Source: Thinopyrum elongatum
Lineage: Eukaryota > Streptophyta > Magnoliopsida > Poales > Poaceae
Reading direction: 5' to 3'
NCBI GenBank assembly: GCA_011799875.1
Contig: CM022298.1
Span: 196,592,076-196,656,075 of the forward strand
Length of the DNA: 64,000 bases
The translations under genes and the position numbers were made by a program. Below the pieces are notes generated by a model that saw only the letters and a program-made list of their open reading frames with translations, had not been told where the DNA came from and made no database searches. Positions 44,541 to 55,720 of the stretch are shown here, in pieces (position 1 is the first letter of the stretch; each line of letters starts with the position of its first letter).

Positions 44541-45785
44541 AAGCCACCCCCCCACAAGTCGTTCTCTCCCCCGGACACGAACACAGGAGCACATTAACAC
44601 CCCTCTCTCTTCTAAGTCCGGACCCCAATATAGGTCTCTATCACTTTGTCTCTCGGGCATGCACACATCTCTTCCCCCACTCTCTAGGTCTGCCGGCATC
44701 TCTCTTTCCCAAGCACACGCACTATATAGAGTGTATCTTTCCCATACACACAAAACGTCTCCCCAAACGTCTATCTCCCTAGTTATGTGGTTCTCGCACA
44801 CTCACCTCACTCACCACCCCCACTGCAAACAAGCACCCTTTGTCTCCTTGTGCACCACTCTCCTCTTTCTATGTCTCCCTCATGCGGACCCGCCCCAGCT
44901 CCTTCCCTATATACATATATGTCGTGACTTTTTCCATAGCTCCCTAACGTATCATCGTTCTCAATCTCGCACGTTGTTCTCTACACCATCTATTATAGAT
45001 CTCTCATGAAGTCTCTATCACACACATGATGACTCGCTTCCCTTGCATCTCCGTACATAGGCCACTTTCGAACAACATCAACCTTGTCTCCCTATCTATA
45101 CGCTACTTCCGCACACAAATGACCCCTCTCTTCCTCTCTCTCTCCCTCGCTAGCTCTCTCTCTCTCTCTCACACCCCTCTCCCACACACACTCGATGTCT
45201 CTTCCAAATAGTCTGCTCCCCGCGCACACCCATGCTATCCCGCTACTACACATGCCTTTCTCTCTCTTTGACACACATGTCACACCATTCCCCCTTCCCT
45301 ACTAGGTTTACATCATTAGTGGTCTCTCTTCTCCACATACACACACTCCCTCTCACACACACACGCGCGCGCACAAACACACACAGACATGCAAAAATAC
45401 CCATCTATCTGGATCCATCTTTTAAGACACACACCCTTGCATATTCTCTCCAGCTCTAGGTATGTATATATCCCCCTCTCTCTCTCTAGCTCACATACAC
45501 ACCAAAATTCTCCATCTCTTTAACTCACACATCTCTCCCCATGTCCACATGTGTATCTCACACACTCACTCTCTGATTATGTCTATGTGTCTCCATGTTA
45601 CACAACACAAAGCCCTCTATCCTCCACACACAGAGACACAAAGAATCTCTTATGATTGCCTCAGTCTCTACACATATCACACACGCACGCGCTGTCTCTC
45701 TCTCGCACACACGCTCAACCAAGGTTTTCCCGTGAATAACTTACCGTCTATTCATCAACAGTCGTGGCAGTATGACGAACACGAG
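44541..45785. repeat. second strand-biased CT/CA-rich block
   Basis: Same strand bias and same word use (CTCTCT, CACACA, TATCTCCCT) as 2381-4610, without the clear tandem duplication. Open frames in it are low-complexity artefacts. Confidence 0.7.
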
Positions 45786-46043
45786 ACGTGAAAAAGAAAA
45801 AATCTACACGTGCGTAGACCACCTAGTATGACTACTAGGACTAGAGCAAGCTGAAAGCGCGCCGCCGTCACCCCCTCCTTATCGGCGACGGGAAAACCTT
45901 TGTTTTACACAGTCGAGAAGTCATCGTGCTAAGGCCCCACATGCTTAGCCGTTGAATAGAATGTTGATCCAAGTTTATGGAAACAAGCATCAATAATACG
46001 TTTGTATCTCCATACTTATATCTCTTCTCTACTCGGTTTTTTA

Positions 46044-46282
46044 TCTACTCTTATAAAAAACAGAGTTGGTGATGATGGTGTGCCTGCCATCCTGCAATAT
46101 AGGCCGTCCGATTTATATCTGGCGGATAGGAAGGAAACTATGGCAATTTTGCAAAAAGATACCCACACCCCTCTCCACATTTGCAAATAATGCCTTCCCT
46201 CGTTCATCCTTTTCTCTCACAAGATAAACTACTCATACAAATGCATCTTGATGTTACATGCAATGCACGGGCATCTTGCTAG
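46044..46282 (+). mobile_element. Helitron-like unit 1
   Basis: Begins TCTACTCTTATAAAAAACAG and GAGTTGGTGATGATGG, and ends GCAATGCACGGGCATCTTGCTAG followed by T (shortened: ...CGGGCATCTTGCTAG). The TC start, CTAG end and A/T target fit non-autonomous Helitrons. No coding content. Confidence 0.65.
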
Positions 46283-46706
46283 TCTTATAAAAAAACCAAG
46301 TTGGTGATGATGGTATGCCTGCCATCTTGCAATATAGACCGTCCGATCTATATCTGACCGATAGAAATTAAACTAAAAGATACCCACACCTCTCTCCACA
46401 TTTGCAGACAAGGCCTTCCCTTGTTCATCCTTACCTCCCACAACCTCATTGTTGAGCAATTAAAAAAGGAAGCCTCTGGAACAAACTGGCATGGTGGTCG
46501 CTGCCGGCGTCGTCCATCCCCACGCCTCCGCTCAGTCCGACCACCAATCACCACCACGCCCCACTCCTCCTCACCTTATCTCTCCTCTTTATCGAGATAT
46601 CATTAGTTTTTACACATGGGATTACTCCCGCATGGGTTAAACACAACAGGTGTTTTATAAAAAAATGCATCTTGATGTTCCATGCAATGCACGGGCATCT
46701 TGCTAG
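46283..46706 (+). mobile_element. Helitron-like unit 2
   Basis: Starts directly at the end of unit 1 with TCTTATAAAAAAACC and AAGTTGGTGATGATGG. It keeps the unit 1 body (GCAATATAGACCGTCCGAT; CTCTCCACATTTGCA) and then has about 150 bp of extra GC-rich sequence (46470-46600) before the same CACGGGCATCTTGCTAG end. The extra piece could be captured DNA. Confidence 0.65.
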
Positions 46707-47042
46707 TACTCCTACAGAAGACTTAGTTGGTGATGATGGTGTGTCTGCCATCCATCATTTCTGACAATTAGATCTACATCTAACGACTGTGAGGTAAGTT
46801 GTTGCCTTTTCTCAACAACATCCCACTTCTCTACCAATTTGCAGAAAAAACCTTAATTAGTATCTTAAAACCAACCACATCCCTCCTTCACCTCACCAAA
46901 ACAGCCCAAGGAATATATTCTGATTGAAACATAATATATTTTTAGTGATATATGTATATCAAAATTAGAGTGTTTTCTATCAAGTTTGTGAATAAGTATT
47001 ATTCTAATTATGATCCGTTGCAACGCACATGCACATTGCTAG
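46707..47042 (+). mobile_element. Helitron-like unit 3 (diverged)
   Basis: Starts right after unit 2 with TACTCCTACAG and TTAGTTGGTGATGATGG and ends GCACATGCACATTGCTAG then T. A palindrome CGTTGCAACG lies just before the end, as expected for the Helitron 3' hairpin. Confidence 0.6.
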
Positions 47043-47577
47043 TATTTCCAACCATGCAAAAAAATTGCTAGTATTTACATAGTTTTGAGTTTTCCATCAA
47101 GATATTAGTCACTCATGGTTGATATTTAGTTTGAATTACGTACACATAGGCACTATGTAACTAGCCGTGCTTATTGGCTTCCAAAGCTTAACTTTCACTC
47201 CTACTTACAGTATGTAGAGTATTTAACAAAAAACTACCACTTTCAACCAGCCCTAGGAAGAAACTATTGTACAAAAAATAGCAAAAACATACCCAAAATT
47301 TCTTAATCCTGCCAAAAAACTACTACCTAGTGCCGATTAGGCTCGTTTAAACCCGTTTATGACAGGGTTGGCCCACACGTCCATGCTGACGAGGCAGCTT
47401 AAACCAACACATTTTGTTTTACCATTGACACGAGGGACCCACATCTGACCTTCTATCCTGTTCTTTCTCCTCCAATCATTATTTTTCCTGAACATTACTT
47501 CAAACAGTTCTTATGCGTGTTCGTCGGTGGCGCCGGTGATGAGCGAGCTGGCCGCCGCTCCGCCGGACGGGCCGGAC
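47043..47577. other. spacer without recognised feature
   Basis: AT-rich, then GC-rich from 47515. No gene supported. Confidence 0.35.
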
Positions 47578-47703
47578 GCCGCGCTGGCCTCCGCACGGGT
47601 TGGATGGCTGGCCCGAGCGTGGCTCACGCGCGAGCAAGCCGCCGCGCTGGCCTTCGCTCGAGCCAGATGGCTGGCCTTAGCGCGGTTTGCGTGAGCAAGC
47701 TGC
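47578..47703. repeat. two 63-bp GC-rich tandem units
   Basis: GCCGCGCTGGCCT starts both units (47578 and 47641), and GATGGCTGGCC and GAGCAAGC recur with the same 63-base spacing. Because 63 is a multiple of three, frames on both strands stay open, which explains the Ala/Arg-rich short frames here. Confidence 0.65.
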
Positions 47704-47994
47704 CACACCGCCGTGCCAACCTAGCCAACAAACCTTGCAGACAAGCAGCTGGATGCATCCAGCAGGGTGTGTGCTATCTTAGCTAGCTAGCGGCCGCGAG
47801 CGTCGGACGGAGCTGGCATCCGGGCTGCCGCAAGATGGGCTCCGCGCTGCCGGCACTTTTGACCTCGCCTTCTGACGGTGGCGGTAGCTGCGTCCCATGG
47901 TCGAGGATGACTAGGTGGACGGGCCGGAGGTAGGAGGTCACTCAGGGATTTTTGTCCAGACTGACATGTAGGTCCCACAAGTCATAACGCCTAA

Positions 47995-48363
47995 GGGCAT
48001 CTCCAATGGTCGTATGATCATCGTTGGTAAATTTGCCATGTATACTGTTCTGATGAGGTGGCTTAAAATAAAAGAAGAGAGAGAATGGGATGGTATGATG
48101 CCGAACCAACGTTCTGGACACAAGCTCCGAGGTAATTGCATTCATTTCTGTGGGCCCTGCCTAGACCTGGTGAGAGCTGCGGTAGCTACCTCTCCAATTT
48201 CCTTCTCTCGGGGGATGGTCATCAGTTTATTTACATTGATTTAACGTGCATGGTTCCCAATAGATTAACATACGCTTCACTGGAGAACTTGTATGATACG
48301 CTGTTGGTTGCTGACGTGGACCTTGTACCAACGATTCTATCGAACAGACTATTGCAGATGCTC
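47995..48363. mobile_element. Tourist-like (PIF/Harbinger) MITE
   Basis: GGGCATCTCCAATGG at the left and CTATTGCAGATGCTC at the right are inverted repeats, flanked by TAA at 47992-47994 and 48364-48366, the usual Harbinger target. 369 bp, non-coding. Confidence 0.75.
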
Positions 48364-48366
48364 TAA

Positions 48367-49720
48367 CTTGCCGGTCAAATAGAAGGCGTTGACTTAAGGG
48401 GCGACATGGGTTGAAACGTGCCTATAATGGCACTTTGTAGAGTAGTCGTTTCTTGGTAGGGCTTGTTGGTAAGTGGTACTAGTTTCTTGGTATTAGTGGT
48501 TTCTTGTAAAGAACAATGTACTAGCGACAAAAGGCGATTCTAGGTTGCATTGTACTCCAACGAGTACTAATAGTGGTCGCGGGAGTGTATAGCTCATTTT
48601 GTGGGTTCGATCCCGGCCGAATGCATGGCGGCCTTTTTTTTTAAATAGTAACCTCGCTGTGAGCCAATATTGTACACTGGTAGTTTGACTTTTGAAGTCG
48701 AACGGACGTGTCGCACCACAATCTGGGTGCACTGGATAGCCCAGCCATGTGAGCAGGTTTTCCCTCCCATCATCTCGTGGCTAGCGTACTAGAGTAGTAC
48801 TCCTATCAGTAATGCTACACCCACATAAACTAACGTATGGTTTTTACGTAAAAGAGGACGTGGAAACAAAGGATTTGTTCAGTGGGGATGGAAGGGCCCA
48901 CCCCCTTGAAAATTAGGGGGAGAAGAAAAGTAGTTAGGAAGATTACGTAGGTTTAAGTAGCTTTTATATAGATGTAGGATTATTGGTACTCCTATATATC
49001 AATTCACACCACGCAAAGTTTCTCGCCTGCGTGCTCGCCCTAGCCGCACCTCGCTTGCAGCTTCCTCACTACTGCCTCCCAATTAAGCCCGAGGAGCCGG
49101 AAAAGCCTAGCGCAGCATTGGGAACTGTGCAATATGGCTCTATACGTAAAGTGCTACTCTACTACTCTGTAGCTTGTGGCGTTGCACATATGGACTTCGC
49201 TCCATTATCGGCTCTATAAAAGAAATTCCTCTTGACGTGATTTTTTTTGTTTTGAAATGGAGGCAAAAGCTTTGCCTCATCTCATTCATAAAGAAGGAAC
49301 TAACAAAGTTCGACGAGATCCATTACACCTCCACAAATGGAAGCGAAAAGCCTAGTCTCGCTGTATCAAAGAACTCAAATGTTCTGCCCCCGCAATAACC
49401 GTCGCTGATAAACAGGCTGCTAGTGTGCGCGTGAGAGGAGCAGCTGAGTAGGCCAGCTACGCGCTTGAATAGAGCATGGAGAGTACGCACTACACAGGTG
49501 TACTTTCCCTGCATTGATAGTACAACGATGGTTCTAGAGAACAACAGTACCCTCCACTTGCAATTGTAGCTCCTTGGCATTGAGATTCAAGAGTTCAAAA
49601 CGGGTGCACTATAGAAGTACAGTACATCGCACTACTAGTTGAGAAAGTAGTAGTACTACTACTCCTACAATACTACGTAGTAAATAATAGCCTCACCATC
49701 GCGGGGCACTAGGCACTACC
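48367..49720. other. intergenic DNA upstream of the DUF295 relic
   Basis: No gene is seen. A phrase at 49254-49290 (GGAGGCAAAAGCTTTGCCTC and the T-rich run before it) is a common grass repeat tail but I cannot name the element. Confidence 0.35.
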
Positions 49721-49839
49721 ACTATGCGTGCCTGCATAACTTCCTTAACGAAGGGACGAGGCCCTGCGGTTACGCTCTTATCTCCTCCTCGCCAGTTCCC
49801 CTCCCCCCGAAGAGACCAAGGCAGTTCATCGCTGCTCCC

Positions 49840-51478
49840 ATGGATTCGCCAGGCGGTTCTCCTCCTCGTCGGGGCTGGGAGACCTTGGACGACGATCCTC
49901 TGGGAGAAATTGCATGCCTCTCCGACGTCCTCACTGCCGCAAGACTCGGTGCTTCCTGCACCAACTATTTTAAGACGGTGCTTAAACAGGCTTGAGAAAA
50001 AGGCCATGCTTGTTGGTCTTCCATGCATCCTCGAGGAGAACGTTATTCTATGTGACAATCCATCGAACAGTCCACCGCTCCCTGGCCATGGTTGCCCGTT
50101 GACTCTGCTAGAGTTGCTGACGTTGAGAGGTAGTCGGATTTTGTCCGATGAGCAGGTCAGTCATGGAGTTTGATCATGTAGTGTATATTCTAAATATAGT
50201 ACTTAGTTATTCCATCCCGTAATTTCTTCGCTGCCCACCGTCTTATATATAGGTCTGGGTTGGTGCCAACGAAGATTGGCTTGCATATCTCTGGCTGGAT
50301 ACCACCATCATTTTGCACAACATCCACAGTAGTGCGGCCGTTCCCGTAGACCCCTTCTCCTCCATTGGGATCGGCCTTCCGGACTAGCTGGGCTTGAATA
50401 CATATGATGATGCCTACATGAGATTGAAGAAGATAGCAATTGCGGACCCGCCAACAAAGCGACGTGGCTACGATGATTACTATCTCATCGCGGTGTTTGA
50501 CATAAGGATTGCCATCAATACAAAAGGCAGTAACGGTAGAGGCTGGCACATGTTGGCCGCGACAGATTTGTACCCCTACACATTCGAAGACGCCGTGTGC
50601 CATGTAGGCCGCATCTTCGCGGTGACAAGCCAGGGGACTTGTTTCATCTAGTTGCCATCCTACAGTACGGGAGATTACAAACAGAATGCACAAACCATCA
50701 TTTGCATCCCTAACGGTACTCCATTATTTTGCAGGGACCAGTCATCCCCCGATCAAAATAAGATCGCCGATCCTAGATGTGCATTTGTATCCATGATTCG
50801 GTCTAACCTGGAACCTTGTAGCTGACTTTGGCATATTGGGATCAACTATCTTAGCAGTCGTTACCCATGGTACCACTGATGTGCAACATGGTCACACAAT
50901 CTACCACGATCGGACCGTCACCATCTACCCAGGTATTCCATTTTCTCATTGCTGTGTGTTAGAGTAGTAGTACTCCTTACTTGTTAGTTATTTTCTTTTC
51001 TTGACTGGGACATGTTTACTGTACTAGTACTACAATTTAGTATTATATTTTTTTAACCCTCTCGCCTTCTCTTTCATTGTAGTACTACTTACTAGTACTA
51101 GTACTTTTTACCTTGGACGATGCGTATAGCTAGCTAGGCCCTTACCCACTAGCTCCCACCATTTTTGCTTTTCCATGTCTTACTATCTCATCCATGTAGC
51201 CAAGAGTGGCTATATATAATAAGCCGGTTATTTTACTTCCTCTATACCGGAGTAGTACTATTTGCTGCACAATATTACTGACCGCCATATTTGAGCACAA
51301 CATTATTATGCATGGACCTTGACCATGTACGTCACCATGTGTCCAGATCTGAGATGCCGCATGTACCAGATGAACGGCACCGAGTTCGACCCCCGTGATG
51401 CTATGTGGGTGCCGAGGAACACTGTTGGAGAGTACTTGCTTTTCATTGGGGACATCTACCCCATTGTGAAGCGGATGC
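49840..51478 (+). pseudogene. F-box-like DUF295 family pseudogene, 3' truncated
   Basis: Second DUF295 copy, paralogous to the gene at 10.97-12.35 kb. ATG at 49840 starts an F-box-like segment (TLDDDPLGEIACLSDVLTAA), then the frame shifts near 49970-49995. A later block (50260-50650) has GANEDWLAYLW, RLKKIAIA and GRIFAVTSQGTCF, with an in-frame TAG at 50385-50387. Exon-like pieces follow at 50866-50935 (HGTTDVQHGHTIYHDRTV) and 51319-51478 (GEYLLFIGDIYPIVKRM, equivalent to SLGENSLFLGQNY of the other copy). The homology stops at 51478 where the gypsy LTR begins. Intron borders are only partly clear. Not functional. Confidence 0.75.
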
Positions 51479-52363
51479 TGTCGGCGTTCTGGGAACCAGG
51501 GTACCCAGACTTGCCTGCCTGCGGCCCACGGCGTGGCTCCACCAACGGCCTGGTACGACCCATCTTCAGCATCGACCAAGCAAGACCCTCGCGAGTGGCC
51601 AAGCCTCGCGAGGCGGACGACACCAAGACCTCCAGAGGGAGCGGCCTCCCAAGGCAGGCTCCTGAGGAGTGGAGATTTCTATGCAGGCGCTCACCTCATG
51701 AGCTTGAGGTGATGCAAGCCATGACGACCAAGGCCAGGCGGGCGCTAGCGGGCGCAGTACAGCAGGTTTCCTCTTTGGTGCTAAGGGGACAAGCGCAGGC
51801 GCAGAATCCCGAGGAATCAGCCAAAGGTTTCCATTCCCGTGCTACAAGGCCAGGACCGCCAGGACGGCAGGACGGAGGTCATCGCCGAGCCCACCACGGC
51901 GTCACGACCAGAAGCTTTGCAGGCGAAGACCACCTTTTGTCAGGATAAGATGTACTATTTGTCTCCCATCAAACTTGGCCGTTGTGGGATCCCTTCCCAC
52001 CTCTATTTTGGGGGAAGAGGACCAAGGCCACTATAAATATAGCCTAGCCACCAACGTAGATGGGGATCGGGCCATCCGAACCCTCACCAGCTCACACCCA
52101 CAAAAGAACGGACCTCCTAAGGCAGTTCTTCCCTTGCACTAGTTCATCCTCAGCCCATCGCGATGCTAATCCACCACAAAGTAGGAGTAGGGTATTACAC
52201 CGCAAGGTGGCCCGATACTGGGTAAACTGTTGTGCCCCTTTTCCTTCCAGTTCATCGAGCTAGGCCGTGAGATCGATGGGTTGGCAGACCAGGGAGATTG
52301 AGTTCTTCGCACGCACCCCAGAGTTCAAATCTTTCTTGGTTCTGCGGAGCCCTGAATCCGATA
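51479..52363 (+). repeat. 5' LTR of the gypsy element
   Basis: About 885 bp, from TGTCGGCGTTC to ATCCGATA (the canonical CA end has become TA). It has a TATA box at 52032-52039 (TATAAATA) and downstream leader sequence with TTACACCGCAAGGTGGCCCG, which I know from related grass LTRs. Confidence 0.65.
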
Positions 52364-52365
52364 TT

Positions 52366-52383
52366 TAGCGCGCCAGGTAGGGG
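52366..52383 (+). other. primer-binding site region of the gypsy element
   Basis: TAGCGCGCCAGGTAGGGG follows the LTR by two bases. Related grass elements have TGGCGCGCCAGGTAGGGG here, so the second base is mutated. I do not assign the tRNA. Confidence 0.5.
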
Positions 52384-52435
52384 TGCGTCGGAGCCGCTCT
52401 TCCGTCGGTCAATTCACCACCGTTCCACCGCTCCC

Positions 52436-52742
52436 ATGGCTGATGCTCGTCGAGTTCGAGCTGAGCGCCGGGCTGCCCTCGCCGCCCGCGTCGCCCAGAC
52501 AGCGCCTGCAGGCGATGGCGCCCCCCGCCGTTCCCCATCACCTGTGGCAAATGCTACAACCGGCCCCCGCGGCCCACGAGCAGCAGGCTTCATCGCTACA
52601 GCCCTCCGTGCGGCATGACGGACGCACCGCCACCCCGTCGCTGACTCCGGCGGCTGCTTCGTCCTCCCATGCCCGTCGCGGGCCGGCGAACGCCCAGGCT
52701 GCGTTGCTCATGGCACGCGAGCTCCTGCGCTATCGCCCGACC
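52436..52742 (+). pseudogene. gypsy gag, N-terminal part
   Basis: ATG at 52436 starts MADARRVRAERRAALAARV. The frame is lost near 52540-52570 and the continuation is in another frame, ending with ANAQAALLMARELLRYRP directly at the copia insertion. Gag would form the virus-like particle. The downstream half resumes at 61476 in a frame consistent with a simple interruption plus target duplication. Confidence 0.65.
52738..52742 (+). repeat. target-site duplication of the copia element, left copy
   Basis: CGACC here and TGACC at 61476-61480 on the other side: five bases as expected for copia elements, with one difference (C/T), probably a later mutation. Confidence 0.65.
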
Positions 52743-54481
52743 TGAAGGAAATATGCCCTAGAGGCAATAATAAAGTTGCCATTTATATTTCCTTATATCA
52801 TGATAAATGTTTATTATTCATGCTAGAATTGTATTAACCGGAAACTTGATACATGTGTGAATACATAGACAAAACAAAGTGTCCGTAGTATGCCTCTACT
52901 TGACTAGCTCGTTAATCAAAGATGGTTAAGTTTCCTGACCATAGACATGTGTTGTCATTTGATGAACGGGATCACATCATTAGAAGAATGATGTGATGGA
53001 GAAGACCCATCCGTTAGCTTAGCATAATGATCGTTAAGTTTTATTGCTATTGCTTTCTTCATGACTTATACATATTCCTCTGACTATGAGATTATGCAAC
53101 TCCCGAATACCGGAGGAACACCTTGTGTGCTATCAAATGTCACAACGTAACTGGGTGATTATAAAGATGCTCTACAGGTGTCTCCGAAGGTGTTTGTTGG
53201 GTTGGCATAGATCGAGATTAGGATTTGTCACTCTGAGTATCGGAGAGGTATCTCTGGGCCCTCTCGGTAATGCACATCATGATAAGCCTTGCAAGCAATG
53301 TGACTAATGAGTTAGTTACGGGATGATGCATTACGGAACAAGTAAAGAGACTTGCCGGTAACGAGAATGAACTAGGTATGAAGATAGCGACGATCGAATC
53401 TCGGGCAAGTAACATACCGATGACAAAGGGAATAACGTATGTTGTCATTACGGTTTGACCGATAAAGATCTTCGTAGAATATGTAGGAACCAATATGAGC
53501 ATCCAGGTTCCGCTATTGGTTATTGATCAGAGATATGTCTCGGTCATGTCTACATAGTTCTCAAACCCGTAGGGTCCGCACGCTTAACGTTCGATGACGA
53601 TTTGTATTATGAGTTATGTGTTTTTGGTGACCGAAGATTGTTCGGAGTCCCGGATGAGATCACGGAGATGATGAGGAGTATCGAAATGGTCAATAGGTAA
53701 AGATTGATATATTGGAAGGTTATATTCGGAGACCGGAATGGTTCCGGAGAGGTTTGGGTAAATATCGAAGTACCGAGGGGTTACCGGAACCCCCCGGGGA
53801 AGTATTGGGCCTTATTGGGCCATAGGGGAGAGGAGGAGGCAGGCCACAGGAGGTGGCGCCCCCCCCATGGGAGTCCAAATTGGACAAGGGGAAGGGGGTG
53901 CGGCCCCCCTTTCCTTCTCCCTCTCCCTCTCTTTCCCTCTTCCCCCTCCGTTGGAAAGGAAGGGGGGCCGACTAGGACTAGGAGTCCTAGTGGGACTCCC
54001 CCCACTTGGCACGCCCCCTTGGGCCGGCCACCTCCCCTCTCCTCCTTTATATACGGGGGCAATGGGGCACCCCAAAGCACATCAATTGTTCTTAGCCGTG
54101 TGCAGTGCCCCCCTCCACAGTTTACTCCTCAGGTCATATTGTCGTAGTGCTTAGGCGAAGCCCTGCGCGGATCACATCACCATCACCGTCACCACGCCGT
54201 TGTGCTGACGAAACTCTCCCTCGACACTTTGCTGGATCAAGAGTTCGAGGGACGTCATCGAGCTGAACGTGTGCTGAACTCGGAGGTGCCGTATGTTCGG
54301 TACTTGATCGGTTGGATCGTGAAGACGTTCGACTACATCAACCGCGTTAACCTAACGCTTCCGCTTTTGGTCTACGAGGGTACATGGACACACTCTCCCC
54401 CTCTCGTTGCTATGCATCTCCTAGATAGATCTTGCATGAGCGTAGGAAATTTTTTGAAATTGCATGCTACGTTACCCAATA
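52743..54481 (+). repeat. 5' LTR of the copia element
   Basis: 1739 bp, starts TGAAGGAAATATGCCC and ends CCCAATA, where the 3' LTR has CCCAACA. TATA box TATATAC at about 54048-54054. An open frame at its 3' end (54202-54513) is part of the LTR and is repeated in the other LTR. Confidence 0.9.
54048..54054 (+). promoter_or_regulatory. TATA box in the copia 5' LTR
   Basis: TATATAC within CTCCTTTATATACGGG; the same motif is at about 61043-61049 in the 3' LTR. It would drive the genomic RNA of the element. Confidence 0.6.
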
Positions 54482-54482
54482 G

Positions 54483-54494
54483 TGGCATCCGAGC
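54483..54494 (+). other. primer-binding site of the copia element
   Basis: TGGCATCCGAGC; the consensus complementary to initiator tRNA-Met in this group is TGGTATCAGAGC, so two positions differ. One base separates it from the LTR. Confidence 0.75.
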
Positions 54495-55720
54495 CAGGTC
54501 TATGCATAGATGATATGCATGAGTAGAACACAAAGAGTTGTGGGCGATGATAGTCATACTGCTTACCACCAACGTCTTATTTTGATTCGGCGGTATTGTT
54601 GGATGAAGCGACCCGGACCAACCTTACATGACCACGTTCATGAGACCGGTTCCACCAACATACATGCAGCTTGTTTTGCATAAAGGTGGCTGGCGGGTGT
54701 CTGTTTCTCCAACTTTAGTTGAATCGAATTTGACTACGGCCGGTCCTTGTTGAAGGTTAAAACAGCAAACTTGACTAAACATTGTTGTGGTTTTTATGCG
54801 TAGGTAAGAACGGTTCTTACTAGAAGCCCGTAGCAGCCACGTAAAACTTGCAACAACAAAGTAGAGGACGTCTAACTTGTTTTTGCAGGGCATGTTGTGA
54901 TGTGATATGGTCAAGACATGATGTGATATACATTATTGTATGAGATGATCATGTTTTGTAAAAGTTATTGGCAACTGGCAGGAGCCTTATGGTTGTCGCT
55001 TTATTGTATGAAATGCAATCGCCATGTAATCGCTTTACTTTATCACTATGCGTTAGTGATAGTTGTAGAAGCAATAGTTGGCGAGACGACAACGACGCTT
55101 CGATGGAGATCAAGGTGTCAAGCCGGTGACGATGGAGATCATGACGGTGCTTTGGAGATGGAGATCAAAGGCACAAGATGATGATGGCCATATCATGTCA
55201 CATATTTTGATTGCATGTGATGTTTATCTTTTATGCATCTTATTTTGCTTAGTTCGACGGTAGCATTATAAGATGATCCCTCACTAAAATTTCAAGGTAT
55301 AAGTGTTCTCCCTGAGTATGCACCGTTGCAATAGTTCGTCGTGCCGAGACACCATGTGATGATCGGGTGTGATAAGCTCTACGTTCACGTACAACGGGTG
55401 CAAGACAGTTTTGCACGCGCGGAATACTCGGGTTAAACTTGACGAGCCTAGCATGTACAGACATGGCCTCGGAACACTGAGACCGAAAAGTCGAACGTGA
55501 ATCATATAGTAGATATGATCAACATAGAGATGTTCATCATTGAAAACTACTCCATCTCACGTGATGATCGGACATGGTTTAGTTGATATGGATCACGTGA
55601 TCATTTAGATGACTCGAGGGATGTCTATCTAAGTGGGAGTTCTTAAGTAGTATGATTAATTGAACTTAATTTATCATGAACTTAGTCCTGATAGTATTTG
55701 CATATCTATGTTGTAGATCA
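54495..55720 (+). other. untranslated leader of the copia element
   Basis: About 1.2 kb between primer site and gag start. Long leaders are typical of the BARE/Angela group and hold dimerisation and packaging signals. No gene is seen. Confidence 0.65.

Noticed and set aside
49254..49290. Possible SINE or LINE tail (GGAGGCAAAAGCTTTGCCTC)
   Set aside because: A familiar grass repeat phrase, but without element boundaries, target duplication or promoter boxes I cannot name it.
53704..54154. Pro/Gly-rich frames on both strands in the copia LTR
   Set aside because: Caused by the C-rich and G-rich LTR segment; the same frames recur at 60697-61260.
54202..54513. 103-codon frame in the copia 5' LTR (and its copy from 61196)
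   Set aside because: It lies in the LTR, is repeated in both LTRs and has no separate start signal; it is LTR sequence that happens to be open.
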